Positions 18,938-28,357 are shown, counted from the stretch's first letter. The stretch: DNA of 64,000 bases from Amphritea balenae (GCF_003858655.1 NZ_RQXV01000010.1:95521-159520); one strand, 5' to 3'. Notes: generated by a model not told the origin, from the letters alone. A program made the numbers and translations.

Positions 18938-19645
18938 TTGACAAAAGCCAGATCAATTAAACGACACCCTTTAAGCACAGGCCGTACAGCTAACAGCCTG
19001 GGAGTGTTATTGTTTATTGCAACGGCCAGCCTTGCGGTCTCTATTGTTGCTGCTCCCGGCTTAAGTGTGAAAATGTCTGAAGCTCAGATAGTCAAACTGG
19101 GCAAGAAGTATGGCGCGATGGCAGAACGACGTTTAAGAGCCTGGCAGAATCTTATTCAGGACATCCAACACTTTGATGAGGACGAGAAGCTTCACCGGGT
19201 AAACAAATTTTTTAATCAGTTACTTTTTGTTGACGATATTAAACACTGGGGCAAAAAAGACTACTGGGCCAGCCCGGTTGAATTTTTAATTACCAACGGC
19301 GGCGATTGCGAGGACTTCTCCATTGCCAAGTACTACACCCTGCGTCAGGTCGGCATCCCCATCGAGAAGCTGAGCATCGCCTACGTAAAAGCCCTAAGGC
19401 TCAATCAGGCGCATATGGTACTAACCTATTACCCTAAACCAAGCGCTACACCACTGGTTTTAGACAACCTGATAGGTGAAATAAAACCCGCTAACCGCCG
19501 AACCGATCTACAACACGTATACAGCTTTAATGCCGACAACCTGTGGCTTTCGAAAAAAGGCAAACGTAGCACCCTGGTAGGTACATCTGATCAGCTTAAG
19601 CCCTGGGTGCAACTGCAATCAAGAATGGTAAATCAGGATTACTAA
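18938..19645 (+). CDS. lapG: LapG-type periplasmic cysteine protease (transglutaminase-like)
   Basis: A 235-residue BTLCP-family protein. The N-terminal hydrophobic stretch (about residues 18-38) targets it to the periplasm. The catalytic triad is C124 in GGDCEDFS, H159 in QAHMVL and D176 in LDNL; D123 and E125 next to the Cys match the LapG calcium site. LapG cleaves the N terminus of LapA-type giant adhesins and releases biofilm cells. The next gene encodes LapD, its c-di-GMP-controlled inhibitor, a strong confirmation. The start is a TTG without a clear ribosome site, so it is uncertain. Confidence 0.9.
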   Translation: MTKARSIKRHPLSTGRTANSLGVLLFIATASLAVSIVAAPGLSVKMSEAQIVKLGKKYGAMAERRLRAWQNLIQDIQHFDEDEKLHRVNKFFNQLLFVDDIKHWGKKDYWASPVEFLITNGGDCEDFSIAKYYTLRQVGIPIEKLSIAYVKALRLNQAHMVLTYYPKPSATPLVLDNLIGEIKPANRRTDLQHVYSFNADNLWLSKKGKRSTLVGTSDQLKPWVQLQSRMVNQDY

Positions 19646-19675
19646 TCCTGAAAAAATAGTAATGAGGAATCAAGC

Positions 19676-21613
19676 ATGTCTATCGTAAATCAGTTAATGG
19701 CCGCCGTGTTAGCCGTCCTCATAGGACTGGTATCGGGAACGGTGTATCTGATGTCCGACAGTTCCAAAGCAATGCTACTCAACCAGCTTGAATCCCACGG
19801 ACAGGATACTGCGACTCACCTGGGCCTCTATCTGGCCCCTTTTATGTCTGATAAAGATACTGCAGCCATAGAAACCACAGTGAATGCCATTTTCGACAGT
19901 GGCTTTTACCAGCAGATCCGGGTTATTGACGCAGAGAATAAGCCACTGTTTATCAAAACATCGAATGCTCAGGTAAATGATAAAGTACCTGACTGGTTCA
20001 TTGATCTGGTTCAGATCACGCCACCGGAAATGACCCGGGAAGTCACCAATCAGTGGCAAAAAGCCGGTTCAATCTTTGTTCAGAGCCGTGCTGGCTATGC
20101 GTACGAGCAACTATGGCGCGGCACTAAACAAACCCTCATCTGGTTTGTCGTGCTTTCACTGCTAAGTATGTTTTTTATCAGCTTATTAATGAAGTACATT
20201 CTGAGCCCGTTAAAAGGGGTTGAAGAGCAGGCTCTGGCGCTATCTCAACAAAAATATATTGAACAAAGCCGGATTCCCGGTACCCGGGAACTAAAACAGG
20301 TTGTTCTGGCAATGAACATGATGGTACGACGGGTACGTACAATGTTTGATGAACAAGCCAAAAATATCGAAGAGATTCGCCGTGCAGCCTATCAGGATGA
20401 ACTGACCGGACTAGCCAATCAGCGCGCCACTAAAACCCGGCTAAATGAACGTATTGATTATCGCAATGACTTTGGCAATGGTAGCCTGATCCATCTTCAC
20501 ATCACTAACCTGCAACAACTTAATACTGAACTGGGCATGGAAAAAGCAAACAACTTTATCCGGGCTGCCGCCTCTCAGTTAGAGCTATTGTCGAAAAAAA
20601 CCGATGACCCGGTGCTGGGCCGCATTACCGGATCAGACTTTATACTGCTCAGCTCCCTGACTGATCCCGATCAGTTACAAAGAGAGATGAACACAGTTAT
20701 CAGGAATCTGAACGATTTTTATCATCAGCTAAGCCACAAACCCGCTGAGAAGCCGGCTTGCATTGGCGCAACGCCCTATATTGAAAGCTACGCCTCAGAG
20801 CAGCTATTAGCTAATGCACGACTAGCTGCGGATCAGGCTGCCAATAACGCTACGCCGGTACACTGCGATGAAATAGGCAGCGCAGAGCGACAGGAAAGCT
20901 GGCATCAGCACGTCAGCGATAAGATCAGTAATGGTGATATTTTTCTACAAGCGCAACCGGTTAAGTCCGTCGCAGATCAGTCTGACATTCTTCACAGTGA
21001 GGTCTACGCACGCATTCTTAACCAGTCACAGCTACCTTCAATGGCCGGCGAGTTTATCAGCGTAGTAAAGCAGTTAAATTTAATGTCCGCCCTGGATAAG
21101 AAAGTTCTGCAATCGGTATTTAAAAAGCTTGAGCAGGCGTACGATTCGCCGATCTGCGTTAACCTGAGTAATGATTCACTGAAAGACCTGTCGTTCTGTA
21201 ACTGGTTAATAGAGATCGCAGCGACGTTACCGCAACCACAACAGCTCTGTATCGAGATTAACGAAACATCCGTACTGAACAATATGGAACGCATTACCGC
21301 GTTTCGTGAACAGCTACGTCAGCTGGGTATTAAATTCGGTGTTGATAATTTTGGTATTAACCCGGCGGGCTTTTCTTACCTGTATACGCTCCATCCTGAT
21401 TACATCAAAGTTGATGGTTCGCTGGTCAGAGAGCTGGACAGCAGCGCCGAAGACAGGTTCTTTGTCCGTAGCCTGGTAACCGCGGCCCACAGCCTCGACA
21501 TTCAGGCGTTTGCTGAACATGTGGAACGGGACAGCCAGTTAGATAGCCTTCGACAACTTGAGATTGATGGCTCACAGGGATGGATTCACGGACAGCCGGA
21601 AGCACTCAACTAA
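19676..21613 (+). CDS. lapD: LapD-type c-di-GMP receptor (degenerate GGDEF/EAL)
   Basis: A 645-residue inner-membrane protein: membrane helix (4-26), LapD_MoxYN-like periplasmic domain (27-150), second helix (152-176), HAMP, GGDEF, EAL. The GGDEF active motif is replaced by GSDF (in GRITGSDFILL) and the EAL motif by SEV (in HSEVYARI), so catalysis is unlikely. The EAL fold still has its family strands (FGVDNFGINPAGFSYL). In LapD this part binds c-di-GMP and the periplasmic part then sequesters LapG. It follows lapG by 30 bases. A terminator hairpin lies 33 bases downstream. Confidence 0.92.
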   Translation: MSIVNQLMAAVLAVLIGLVSGTVYLMSDSSKAMLLNQLESHGQDTATHLGLYLAPFMSDKDTAAIETTVNAIFDSGFYQQIRVIDAENKPLFIKTSNAQVNDKVPDWFIDLVQITPPEMTREVTNQWQKAGSIFVQSRAGYAYEQLWRGTKQTLIWFVVLSLLSMFFISLLMKYILSPLKGVEEQALALSQQKYIEQSRIPGTRELKQVVLAMNMMVRRVRTMFDEQAKNIEEIRRAAYQDELTGLANQRATKTRLNERIDYRNDFGNGSLIHLHITNLQQLNTELGMEKANNFIRAAASQLELLSKKTDDPVLGRITGSDFILLSSLTDPDQLQREMNTVIRNLNDFYHQLSHKPAEKPACIGATPYIESYASEQLLANARLAADQAANNATPVHCDEIGSAERQESWHQHVSDKISNGDIFLQAQPVKSVADQSDILHSEVYARILNQSQLPSMAGEFISVVKQLNLMSALDKKVLQSVFKKLEQAYDSPICVNLSNDSLKDLSFCNWLIEIAATLPQPQQLCIEINETSVLNNMERITAFREQLRQLGIKFGVDNFGINPAGFSYLYTLHPDYIKVDGSLVRELDSSAEDRFFVRSLVTAAHSLDIQAFAEHVERDSQLDSLRQLEIDGSQGWIHGQPEALN

Positions 21614-21645
21614 ACCGCTTGTATCATCACCTACCTCAGAACCAC

Positions 21646-21673
21646 AAAAAAACCGCCCTAAGGCGGTTTTTTT
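21646..21673. terminator. Terminator between lapD and proQ
   Basis: CCGCC/GGCGG stem with a CTAA loop, A-run left and T-run right. It serves lapD and, read from the other strand, the convergent proQ gene. Confidence 0.87.
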
Positions 21674-21694
21674 ACGGGTAACTAAACCTATATA

Positions 21695-22156
21695 TCAGCG
21701 CTTAGTTACCAGCATATCCAGCTTACTGCTGATACGATCTTCACGCTGCTTGGCTTTTTCATCGCGCTGCTTCTGCTGACGAAGCTTATTGATCTCTTTT
21801 AGCTGCTGCTTAGCATGCTCAGCTTCTGAATCCGACACGGTACCTGAAGCCTGACCATCAAGGCCGATACGATCTGCACCCTCTTTCAGACTACGGAAGT
21901 AGTAAGGTGAACGAACATAAGACGCCAGTGCCCGTTTAATTTTGTTTTTAGCGACTTTCTCATCGGCAATCAGATCTTCCTGAATACCAATTTTCAAAGG
22001 CCTGATGTTATCGCGGCTGAATACTTGTGGATATGCATCGCAAAGTAATTGCAGGGCCGCCTGATTAGCAGCTCTGTTTTTAGAACGGGTACGGGATTTA
22101 GCTTTATCCGCGGGTACTTCTGTTGCAGTATTTGCGTCTGTTGCTGTCGCAGTCAC
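21695..22156 (-). CDS. proQ: ProQ/FinO family RNA chaperone
   Basis: A ProQ-family RNA-binding protein of 153-158 residues. The FinO domain is recognisable from LLCDAYPQVFSRDNIRPLKIGI through ALASYVRSPYYFRSLK in two halves. A Lys/Arg/Gln-rich helical tail (INKLRQQKQRDEKAKQRED) follows, typical of the mobile RNA-binding tails. The protein binds small RNAs and 3' UTRs in the cytoplasm. The frame starts with a TTG at 22171; the GTG at 22156 is chosen because GAGAGA stands seven bases ahead. tusA lies upstream on the same strand. Confidence 0.87.
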   Translation of the reverse strand: MTATATDANTATEVPADKAKSRTRSKNRAANQAALQLLCDAYPQVFSRDNIRPLKIGIQEDLIADEKVAKNKIKRALASYVRSPYYFRSLKEGADRIGLDGQASGTVSDSEAEHAKQQLKEINKLRQQKQRDEKAKQREDRISSKLDMLVTKR

Positions 22157-22242
22157 AGTAATATCTCTCAACTGTATTAATCATCAGGCCCGGATAGCAG
22201 GCCCGTTAAGTTTGTTCATAACCTGATTAGAAGACGAGTTAA

Positions 22243-22485
22243 CTACTCGCCTTTTCTGATCAGATACAAAAATTGATCATCTTCTGATTTCTGGTCAATT
22301 AACTCATGCCCCAGAAAAGTACAGAACTTTGGAATATCGCGCTGGGTTGAGGGGTCTGTAGCTGTTACCTGCAACACCTCACCTGTTGTCATCTCACGTA
22401 CTTTGTTGTGCAACAACATCACCGGTTCAGGACAGAACAGGCCGCTGGCATCCATGACCTGATCCGCTTTTACTTCAACCATCAT
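22243..22485 (-). CDS. tusA: TusA family sulfur-carrier protein
   Basis: An 80-residue TusA fold. The active Cys is in GLFCPEPVM, the canonical CPxP motif, followed by DPSTQRDIPKFC and the ending FLYLIRKGE that TusA proteins share. TusA carries persulfide sulfur from cysteine desulfurase to tRNA 2-thiolation and molybdenum-cofactor pathways. Two ATGs in a row are possible starts. It lies just upstream of proQ with an 86-base gap. Confidence 0.9.
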   Translation of the reverse strand: MMVEVKADQVMDASGLFCPEPVMLLHNKVREMTTGEVLQVTATDPSTQRDIPKFCTFLGHELIDQKSEDDQFLYLIRKGE

Positions 22486-22628
22486 TCAACCTCAGAAACT
22501 ACTTTGGCCTATATTGTCGCAAATTCAGAGGTATAGAAAAACCCTACTTTTGCGAAGATATCATTTTACCCGGGCATAGTTAGCTATTATATTGAAATAA
22601 AAGCAGTAAATATTCAAAGGAGACCACA

Positions 22629-22910
22629 ATGATTCGTGTTCTGATTGAACGACATATCGCTGACGATCTTGCCGAACATTACGAAAAAGCCGCCCGCAAC
22701 ACTTTACAGACCGCTATGCAGGCGCATGGATTCATTTCCGGTGAGTCGCTGCGCAATAGCAATGACTCTAATCATCGCATAGTGCTAGCCACCTTTCGCA
22801 CCATCCAGGATTGGCAGCGCTGGCACGCCTCCCCTGAGCGTAAAGAGATCATGGAAGCCATCATGCCAATGCTTGAAACAGAAGAAAAGATCACCGTTCT
22901 AGAGCACTAA
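22629..22910 (+). CDS. Antibiotic biosynthesis monooxygenase (ABM) domain protein
   Basis: A 93-residue dimeric alpha/beta barrel protein of the ABM group. Typical are the N-terminal strand MIRVLIERHI and the later WQRWHASPER motif. Members include quinol monooxygenases and heme-degrading enzymes; which reaction this one does cannot be told. A strong ribosome site (AAAGGAG) precedes the ATG. Confidence 0.85.
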   Translation: MIRVLIERHIADDLAEHYEKAARNTLQTAMQAHGFISGESLRNSNDSNHRIVLATFRTIQDWQRWHASPERKEIMEAIMPMLETEEKITVLEH

Positions 22911-22977
22911 AGCGGCAAACCGGAGCGACTAAGCATTAGCAATATGCTTTTTGCACCGGCATTATCACGGCTGACAC

Positions 22978-24042
22978 TCAGCCGTGATAATCCAACAACC
23001 TCACATGTACCGTAATCTCTTCCCGGTCATGGTACAGATGCTTTGCAGCAACACTGGCTTTCAGACCGACTTTATCCAACTCTTCCTGCAGATAATTCAG
23101 ACAACTCCTGACTTCCGGGTAGCGCTGTTTCATCGGCAACTTCAGATTAAAAATAGTCTCACGACACCAGCCATTGACCAACCAGGATGTCATTAGAATA
23201 ATCACCCGGGCCGGCTTATCTACGATGTCACAGACCATCCAGTCAAACCGTTTTTGCGGTTCATAGGTAAAGGCGTCTTCAGTCAGATGCTTAACCTGCC
23301 CTGACTCCATCAGCGATTCAGCCATCGGCCCGTTATCAATAGCGGTAACAAACATATTCTGATTGACCAACTGCCAGGTCCAACCGCCGGGTGCTGCCCC
23401 CAGATCAACCGCGCGCTTACCGCTACTGATATATTGATGCCACTGTGATTGAGGAATAAACCAATGCCAGGCCTCCTCCAGTTTAAGAGTCGAACGACTG
23501 GGCGCCTGATTAGGAAATTTCAGCCGCATAATACCCATCGGCCAGGGTGCTGAATTATCAACCGGCGCATAACCCACATAAAACTCACTCCCAGACAGGG
23601 CAAATATATGCAGTCTGTTCGGCGCTCGTTTATCTAATAACCCCTTTTTTCTCAATGACTGACTGAAAGCAGAACCAAAGCTATTACAGAAGCGCTGCAT
23701 TTCACGCCCTTCTGTCGTATCAGCCGGCTCAACGACTAACTCACAGCAAACAGGTAGCTGTTCAACAGTACCGGTTAGCGAACCTATTCGGTCATCGGTA
23801 TCAATATCCTTGATCAAGGCCTCACAAACCACCCACTGCCGGGCAAATATCAGTTGATCAAAATCCAGCTGCTCAACCGCCAGCCTTGCGCCGTCAGGCT
23901 GATGACTGACAAACAGTGCATAGCCGCTGTTCTCTTCAAGCTTACAGTAACCATAAATACCGTTCTGTTCACACAGTTCACGGGCTTCAGCTGCACATTC
24001 TTTCTCAAAGCCTGGACGACAATAAAGTAACAGATGGTTCAC
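22978..24042 (-). CDS. rlmM: 23S rRNA 2'-O-ribose methyltransferase RlmM
   Basis: A 354-residue protein that methylates the 2'-OH of C2498 of 23S rRNA, using S-adenosylmethionine. The N-terminal THUMP-type part (YCRPGFEKECAAEA) is followed by the Rossmann methyltransferase with its SAM motif VDLGAAPGGWTWQLV and VCDIVDKP. The KDKE-type residues of the catalytic centre are in the usual order (KLEEAWHWF, D of VCDIV, K of NLKLPMK). GTG start at 24042. It follows the hydrolase gene by 11 bases on the same strand, so they share a transcript. Confidence 0.94.
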   Translation of the reverse strand: MNHLLLYCRPGFEKECAAEARELCEQNGIYGYCKLEENSGYALFVSHQPDGARLAVEQLDFDQLIFARQWVVCEALIKDIDTDDRIGSLTGTVEQLPVCCELVVEPADTTEGREMQRFCNSFGSAFSQSLRKKGLLDKRAPNRLHIFALSGSEFYVGYAPVDNSAPWPMGIMRLKFPNQAPSRSTLKLEEAWHWFIPQSQWHQYISSGKRAVDLGAAPGGWTWQLVNQNMFVTAIDNGPMAESLMESGQVKHLTEDAFTYEPQKRFDWMVCDIVDKPARVIILMTSWLVNGWCRETIFNLKLPMKQRYPEVRSCLNYLQEELDKVGLKASVAAKHLYHDREEITVHVRLLDYHG

Positions 24043-24053
24043 TCAGTATTTCC

Positions 24054-24665
24054 TCAGGAATAACGCCGACAAATTCGGAGGGTTGATTCTACTGCATTTG
24101 CTATATGTTCGTCCTGAGTTAATCCAGACATTTTTCTGGGTTTAAGATCATGATCGCCATCTTCAAGCCAATACAGCGAGACAGTATCTGAAAGTGAATA
24201 ACCTTTCACAGTCTCAAGATTCCCCATCGCATCCCGGGTTCCCTGAAATATATGTACCGGCGTTTTTAAATCAGTCAGATGCTCAGTACGGGGCTTATCT
24301 TTTTTACCTGTGGCATAAAACGGGTATCCATAAACGAAGCAGCTCGCTATATCGGCCCGCTCAACAATCATTGTCGCCATTCTTCCCCCCATCGACTTTC
24401 CTGCTACAAAGGTGGGAACGGCAAGAGGATCAAGCTCGTCTAACAGATGATTATAATGTTCGAGCAGTTTAGGCTGACGATCCGGTGGCCGTCTTTTTCC
24501 ATCCTCCCGACGTTTTTGCATATAAGGGAATTCAAACCGAATAACCTGCAGCCCTCCGGCCACTAATCCGGCTGCAATTTTGTCCATAAATTCACTGTCC
24601 ATTGCTGCACCTGCACCATGTGCAAGCAGTAAACGACCAATGTTTGGCTCACCCTGTATTAGCAT
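24054..24665 (-). CDS. Alpha/beta hydrolase (KAT/Tex30-like)
   Basis: A 203-residue alpha/beta hydrolase of the KANL3/Tex30-like group. The nucleophile elbow is GKSMGG (Ser in the centre); the acid and base residues follow as GTRDAMG and DGDHDLKP. The opening LLLAHGAGAAMDSEFM is a further mark of the group. Substrate unknown. Upstream lies the 376-base region shared with ccoN, including a perfect FNR box 51 bases before this start. Confidence 0.85.
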   Translation of the reverse strand: MLIQGEPNIGRLLLAHGAGAAMDSEFMDKIAAGLVAGGLQVIRFEFPYMQKRREDGKRRPPDRQPKLLEHYNHLLDELDPLAVPTFVAGKSMGGRMATMIVERADIASCFVYGYPFYATGKKDKPRTEHLTDLKTPVHIFQGTRDAMGNLETVKGYSLSDTVSLYWLEDGDHDLKPRKMSGLTQDEHIANAVESTLRICRRYS

Positions 24666-25041
24666 TTCTTACCCTGTTTAGCTTAATAAGTTGAAAAATC
24701 AGACTAAAATAGCGCTTGATCCATATCAAGAAAACACAAAATAGTAACTTTTGATACTGGAAAATAACCTTGTTGCAACTGATCAAAAAGTAGAAAAAAC
24801 ATGGATTTAGCTTAATTTCCCAATAATAATTAACAAATTAACTTCTTATTAATCAACAGCTTGACTGTTTATATCAGTGTTTTGCGATATGTAAATAGAC
24901 AGATGTAACGTTTTTTGCAGTGCGGCAGTATGTCGCAACTAATACACAAGACGCATTGAAATGTTACTAGTGTTTCATGATAATAGCCGACGGAAATTTA
25001 CTTTCTAAACCTTTCTAATAGCTTGTTGATGAGAGCCTGAT
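24666..25041. other. Intergenic region between hydrolase and ccoN
   Basis: 376 bases without a convincing gene, AT-rich. It holds one perfect FNR box (24716-24729), a possible -10 for ccoN (GATACT, 24753-24758) and then about 275 bases of long leader before the ccoN ATG. A degenerate second FNR-like site (24773-24786, two mismatches) is present but is not claimed. Confidence 0.7.
24716..24729. promoter_or_regulatory. Perfect FNR/ANR box of the cco promoter
   Basis: TTGATCCATATCAA matches the consensus TTGAT-N4-ATCAA in every position. From its centre at 24722.5, a class II start would be at about 24764, just below a -10-like GATACT. The window itself encodes an FNR protein (35380-36159). It could also act on the divergent hydrolase gene. 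Confidence 0.85.
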
Positions 25042-26472
25042 ATGAGCACAGCAGCTGAACACCCAACCTACAATTACAAGGTGGTGCGTCAATTCGCCAT
25101 CATGACAGTGGTATGGGGCATTGTTGGAATGGCCGTGGGCGTGTTAATCGCGTCGCAGTTGGTATGGCCTGCACTTAACTTTGATACTGCCTGGTTGACT
25201 TACGGTCGTTTACGTCCGTTACACACCAACGCGGTTATCTTTGCATTCGGAGGCTGCGCACTGTTCGCAACCTCTTACTACGTTGTACAGCGTACGAGTC
25301 AGGTTCGCCTGATCTCTGACAAACTAGCCGCTTTCACCTTTTGGGGATGGCAGCTGGTAATCCTGAGCGCAGCGATTACTCTGCCTCTGGGTATCACCTC
25401 TTCTAAAGAGTATGCTGAACTGGAATGGCCAATTGACCTGCTGATCACAGTAGTATGGGTAGCTTACGCTGTCGTATTCCTGGGTACAGTTAAGATGCGT
25501 AAGACATCTCACATCTATGTAGGTAACTGGTTCTACATGGCATTCATCATCACTGTTGCAGTTCTGCACATTGTAAACAGCGCAGCGATGCCTGTTTCTC
25601 TGTTCAAGTCTTATTCTGTATACCCTGGTGCTGTTGATGCGATGGTTCAGTGGTGGTACGGACATAACGCGGTTGGTTTCTTCCTGACTGCAGGCTTCCT
25701 GGGCATGATGTACTATTTCGTACCTAAGCAGGCTGAGCGTCCAATCTACTCTTACCGTCTGTCTATCGTTCACTTCTGGGCGCTGATTGCGACCTACATG
25801 TGGGCTGGTGGTCATCACCTGCACTACACCTCTCTGCCAGACTGGACTCAGTCAGTAGCGATGGTAATGTCTCTGGTTCTGCTGGCACCTTCTTGGGGCG
25901 GTATGATCAACGGCATGATGACCCTGTCAGGTGCATGGCACAAGCTGCGTACCGATCCGGTACTGCGCTTCCTGGTTGTATCTCTGTCCTTCTACGGTAT
26001 GTCTACCTTCGAAGGCCCGATGATGTCTATCAAGACTGTAAACGCACTGTCTCACTACACTGACTGGACTGTTGGCCACGTACACGCCGGCGCTCTTGGC
26101 TGGGTTGCGATGATCTCTATCGGTGCTGTTTACCACATGATTCCTAAACTGTGGGGCAAAACCCAGATGTTCAGCGTTGGCCTGATCAACACTCACTTCT
26201 GGCTGGCGACTATCGGTACCGTACTGTACATCTGTGCAATGTGGGTAAACGGTATCCTGCAGGGTTTGATGTGGCGTGCAGTTAACGAAGACGGCACTCT
26301 GACTTACAGCTTCGTAGAAGCTCTGGAAGCAAGCCACCCTGGTTTCTTCGTACGTGCGTTAGGTGGAGCATTCTTCCTGACTGGTATGCTGCTGATGGCA
26401 TACAACGTATGGCAGACTGTACGCAAAGACAGCACAGCTCCTGTAGCTGATGCATCTGCGCAAGCAGCTTAA
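25042..26472 (+). CDS. ccoN: Cytochrome cbb3 oxidase subunit I
   Basis: A 476-residue catalytic subunit with about 12 membrane helices that reduces O2 to water with high affinity and pumps protons. Heme and copper ligands are visible in [30 protein letters not shown] and the pair [26 protein letters not shown] contains two of the copper His residues. Codon use is strongly biased (many CTG and GTA), as in highly expressed genes. It heads the operon ccoNOQP, with a perfect FNR box upstream; expression at low oxygen is expected. Confidence 0.97.
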   Translation: MSTAAEHPTYNYKVVRQFAIMTVVWGIVGMAVGVLIASQLVWPALNFDTAWLTYGRLRPLHTNAVIFAFGGCALFATSYYVVQRTSQVRLISDKLAAFTFWGWQLVILSAAITLPLGITSSKEYAELEWPIDLLITVVWVAYAVVFLGTVKMRKTSHIYVGNWFYMAFIITVAVLHIVNSAAMPVSLFKSYSVYPGAVDAMVQWWYGHNAVGFFLTAGFLGMMYYFVPKQAERPIYSYRLSIVHFWALIATYMWAGGHHLHYTSLPDWTQSVAMVMSLVLLAPSWGGMINGMMTLSGAWHKLRTDPVLRFLVVSLSFYGMSTFEGPMMSIKTVNALSHYTDWTVGHVHAGALGWVAMISIGAVYHMIPKLWGKTQMFSVGLINTHFWLATIGTVLYICAMWVNGILQGLMWRAVNEDGTLTYSFVEALEASHPGFFVRALGGAFFLTGMLLMAYNVWQTVRKDSTAPVADASAQAA

Positions 26473-26493
26473 GGATCAGAGGAGCACATTGAA

Positions 26494-27114
26494 ATGATCA
26501 AACACGAAACGATTGAAAAGAACATTGGCATCATGATCCTACTGATCATCCTGGTGATCAGTGGCGGTGGTCTTGCTGAAATCGTACCTCTGTTCTTTAG
26601 CAACTCTACAACTAAGCCGATCGAAGGACTGCGCACATATACTGCGCTGGAACTTGAAGGTCGTGACATTTACATCCGTGAAGGTTGTAACGTATGTCAC
26701 TCCCAGCAGATCCGCCCTTTCCGTGCTGAAACTGAGCGCTACGGTCACTACTCAACTGCCAACGAAGGCGTTTGGGAGCACCCTTTCCTATGGGGTTCCA
26801 AGCGTACAGGTCCTGACCTGGCTCGTGTAGGCGGTCGTTATAGTGATGACTGGCATCGTGCCCACTTATATGACCCTCGTGATGTTGTACCTGAGTCTAA
26901 AATGCCGTCTTACCCTTGGTTGTTTGAAAACAAACTATCTGGTCAGGATACTGCAACTAAGATGCAGGTATTGGCTAAGATGGGTGTTCCATACACCGAA
27001 GCGGACGCAGCAGCAGCTCGTGAGCAGGTTGAAGGTAAAACAGAGGTTGATGCTCTGGTAGCTTACCTACAGTCGCTCGGCAAACTGCACTCCGTTTACA
27101 ACAATAAGCGGTAA
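26494..27114 (+). CDS. ccoO: Cytochrome cbb3 oxidase subunit II (monoheme c)
   Basis: A 206-residue membrane-anchored cytochrome c. One N-terminal membrane helix (about 11-33) anchors it; the heme motif CNVCH is at residues 65-69 and a likely axial Met is in ESKMPSYPW. It passes electrons from CcoP to CcoN. It starts 21 bases after ccoN, and codon bias is the same as in ccoN. Length and motif are standard. Confidence 0.97.
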   Translation: MIKHETIEKNIGIMILLIILVISGGGLAEIVPLFFSNSTTKPIEGLRTYTALELEGRDIYIREGCNVCHSQQIRPFRAETERYGHYSTANEGVWEHPFLWGSKRTGPDLARVGGRYSDDWHRAHLYDPRDVVPESKMPSYPWLFENKLSGQDTATKMQVLAKMGVPYTEADAAAAREQVEGKTEVDALVAYLQSLGKLHSVYNNKR

Positions 27115-27119
27115 TTATA

Positions 27120-27305
27120 GTGAGCTACGAAGTTTACGGTCCTTATCTTCCGGTGTTGATGTTAATCACCTTTGTCGGTTTATTTATCTGGGTTCTTTTA
27201 CCCGGCAACCGCAAAGGATTTGATGAAGCATCTAACCTGCCCTTCGATGATGATGAGCAGGATCAACGGACGCTAAGCACTGATAACGGGAGAAAAGAAC
27301 AATGA
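27120..27305 (+). CDS. ccoQ: Cytochrome cbb3 oxidase subunit CcoQ
   Basis: A 61-residue protein with one membrane helix (VLMLITFVGLFIWVLLP) and an acidic tail (SNLPFDDDEQDQ). CcoQ stabilises the oxidase in the presence of oxygen. GTG start five bases after the ccoO stop; its end overlaps the ccoP start by four bases. Confidence 0.92.
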   Translation: MSYEVYGPYLPVLMLITFVGLFIWVLLPGNRKGFDEASNLPFDDDEQDQRTLSTDNGRKEQ

Positions 27306-28189
27306 GTGCTTTTTGGAGCGCATGGATAACTGTTATTACTCTGGCAGTTATATTAGGTTGTGCATGGTTACTATGGTCTACACGCCGGAGTGAGCCGCAC
27401 AAAGAAACGACCGAGGAAACCCTGGGTCACGCATTCGACGGTATTGAAGAGTACGATAACCCGCTACCAAGCTGGTGGTTGCATATGTTTGTTGCAACTA
27501 TCATCTTCGGATTGCTTTATCTGGCTGCTTATCCGGGTCTGGGTAACTACAAAGGTTTCCTGGGCTGGACTTCTACTGGTCAGTGGGAAGAAGAGATGGC
27601 GCATGCGGAAGAGGTTTATAAGCCTGTTTTCGCTAAGTATGCTGCCATGTCTGTTGAAGACCTGCAGTCTCAGTCTGAAGGCCTGAAAATGGGTCAGCGG
27701 ATGTTCGCCAATAACTGTTCACTGTGTCACGGTGCAACCGGTTCTGGCGCACACGGCTTCCCTAACCTGACCGACAGCGACTGGCTGTACGGTGGTACAC
27801 CAGACGTCATCAAGCACACTATTGCTGCTGGTCGTACCGGTGCAATGCCACCTTGGGGTGCTGTACTGGGTGAAGAAGGCGTACGTGACGTAACCAGCTA
27901 TGTTATGTCTCTGAGCGGCAAGGAAGCCGATGCCGACGCGGCTGCCCGCGGTGAGCAACAGTTCCAGGCGCTATGTACTGCTTGTCACGCACAGGATGGT
28001 ACTGGTGTTCAGGCACTGGGCGCACCTAACCTGACTGACAATGTATGGCTGTATGGCTCTACATTCGACAAGATCAGCCACACTATCCGTACGGGTCGTA
28101 GTGGTGTTATGCCAGCTCATAAAGATCTGCTAAGCGATGAGAAGATTCATCTGATTACCGCTTACGTATACAGCCTGTCTAACAAGTAA
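27302..28189 (+). CDS. ccoP: Cytochrome cbb3 oxidase subunit III (diheme c)
   Basis: A 295-residue diheme cytochrome c. Two membrane helices lie at about 5-25 and 60-79, then two class I cytochrome domains with heme motifs CSLCH (139-143) and CTACH (225-229). The WEEEMAHAEEVYKP stretch before the first heme is a CcoP hallmark. It accepts electrons from soluble or bc1-linked donors. Overlap with ccoQ is four bases. A strong terminator follows 15 bases after the stop. Confidence 0.97.
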   Translation: MSAFWSAWITVITLAVILGCAWLLWSTRRSEPHKETTEETLGHAFDGIEEYDNPLPSWWLHMFVATIIFGLLYLAAYPGLGNYKGFLGWTSTGQWEEEMAHAEEVYKPVFAKYAAMSVEDLQSQSEGLKMGQRMFANNCSLCHGATGSGAHGFPNLTDSDWLYGGTPDVIKHTIAAGRTGAMPPWGAVLGEEGVRDVTSYVMSLSGKEADADAAARGEQQFQALCTACHAQDGTGVQALGAPNLTDNVWLYGSTFDKISHTIRTGRSGVMPAHKDLLSDEKIHLITAYVYSLSNK

Positions 28190-28203
28190 GGCTTTGATCA
28201 CAG

Positions 28204-28242
28204 AAAAGGCGATATGATACTGATCATATCGCCTTTTTTTTT
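28204..28242 (+). terminator. Terminator of ccoNOQP
   Basis: Perfect 15-bp stem (arms 28204-28218 and 28223-28237, AAAAGGCGATATGAT and its complement), ACTG loop, then a T-run. Confidence 0.93.
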
Positions 28243-28331
28243 GAGCCACTGGTTTTCTGACGCGCCAAACAGAGTATAATATTCAAACTCGCTAATAAAC
28301 CAGTTGAGCCCTGGTTTTGCGGTGACCGCAA
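28241..28331 (+). promoter_or_regulatory. Probable ccoG promoter region with a palindrome and direct repeat
   Basis: A TATAAT (28275-28280) is flanked by two near-identical blocks, TTGAGCCACTGGTTTT (28241-28256) and TTGAGCCCTGGTTTT (28304-28318). A perfect 15-base inverted repeat TTGCGGTGACCGCAA sits at 28317-28331, 27 bases before the ccoG ATG, and could be an operator. No FNR box was found here. Confidence 0.45.
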
Positions 28332-28357
28332 TTCGACATACTTAGGTGAGGGATGGT

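Noticed and set aside
24773..24786. Second FNR box before ccoN
   Set aside because: TTGCAACTGATCAA has two mismatches to the conserved half-sites; too weak to claim.
25324..25824. 166-codon ORF antisense to ccoN
   Set aside because: It mirrors the strongly codon-biased ccoN and has no protein-family features. ccoN is certain.
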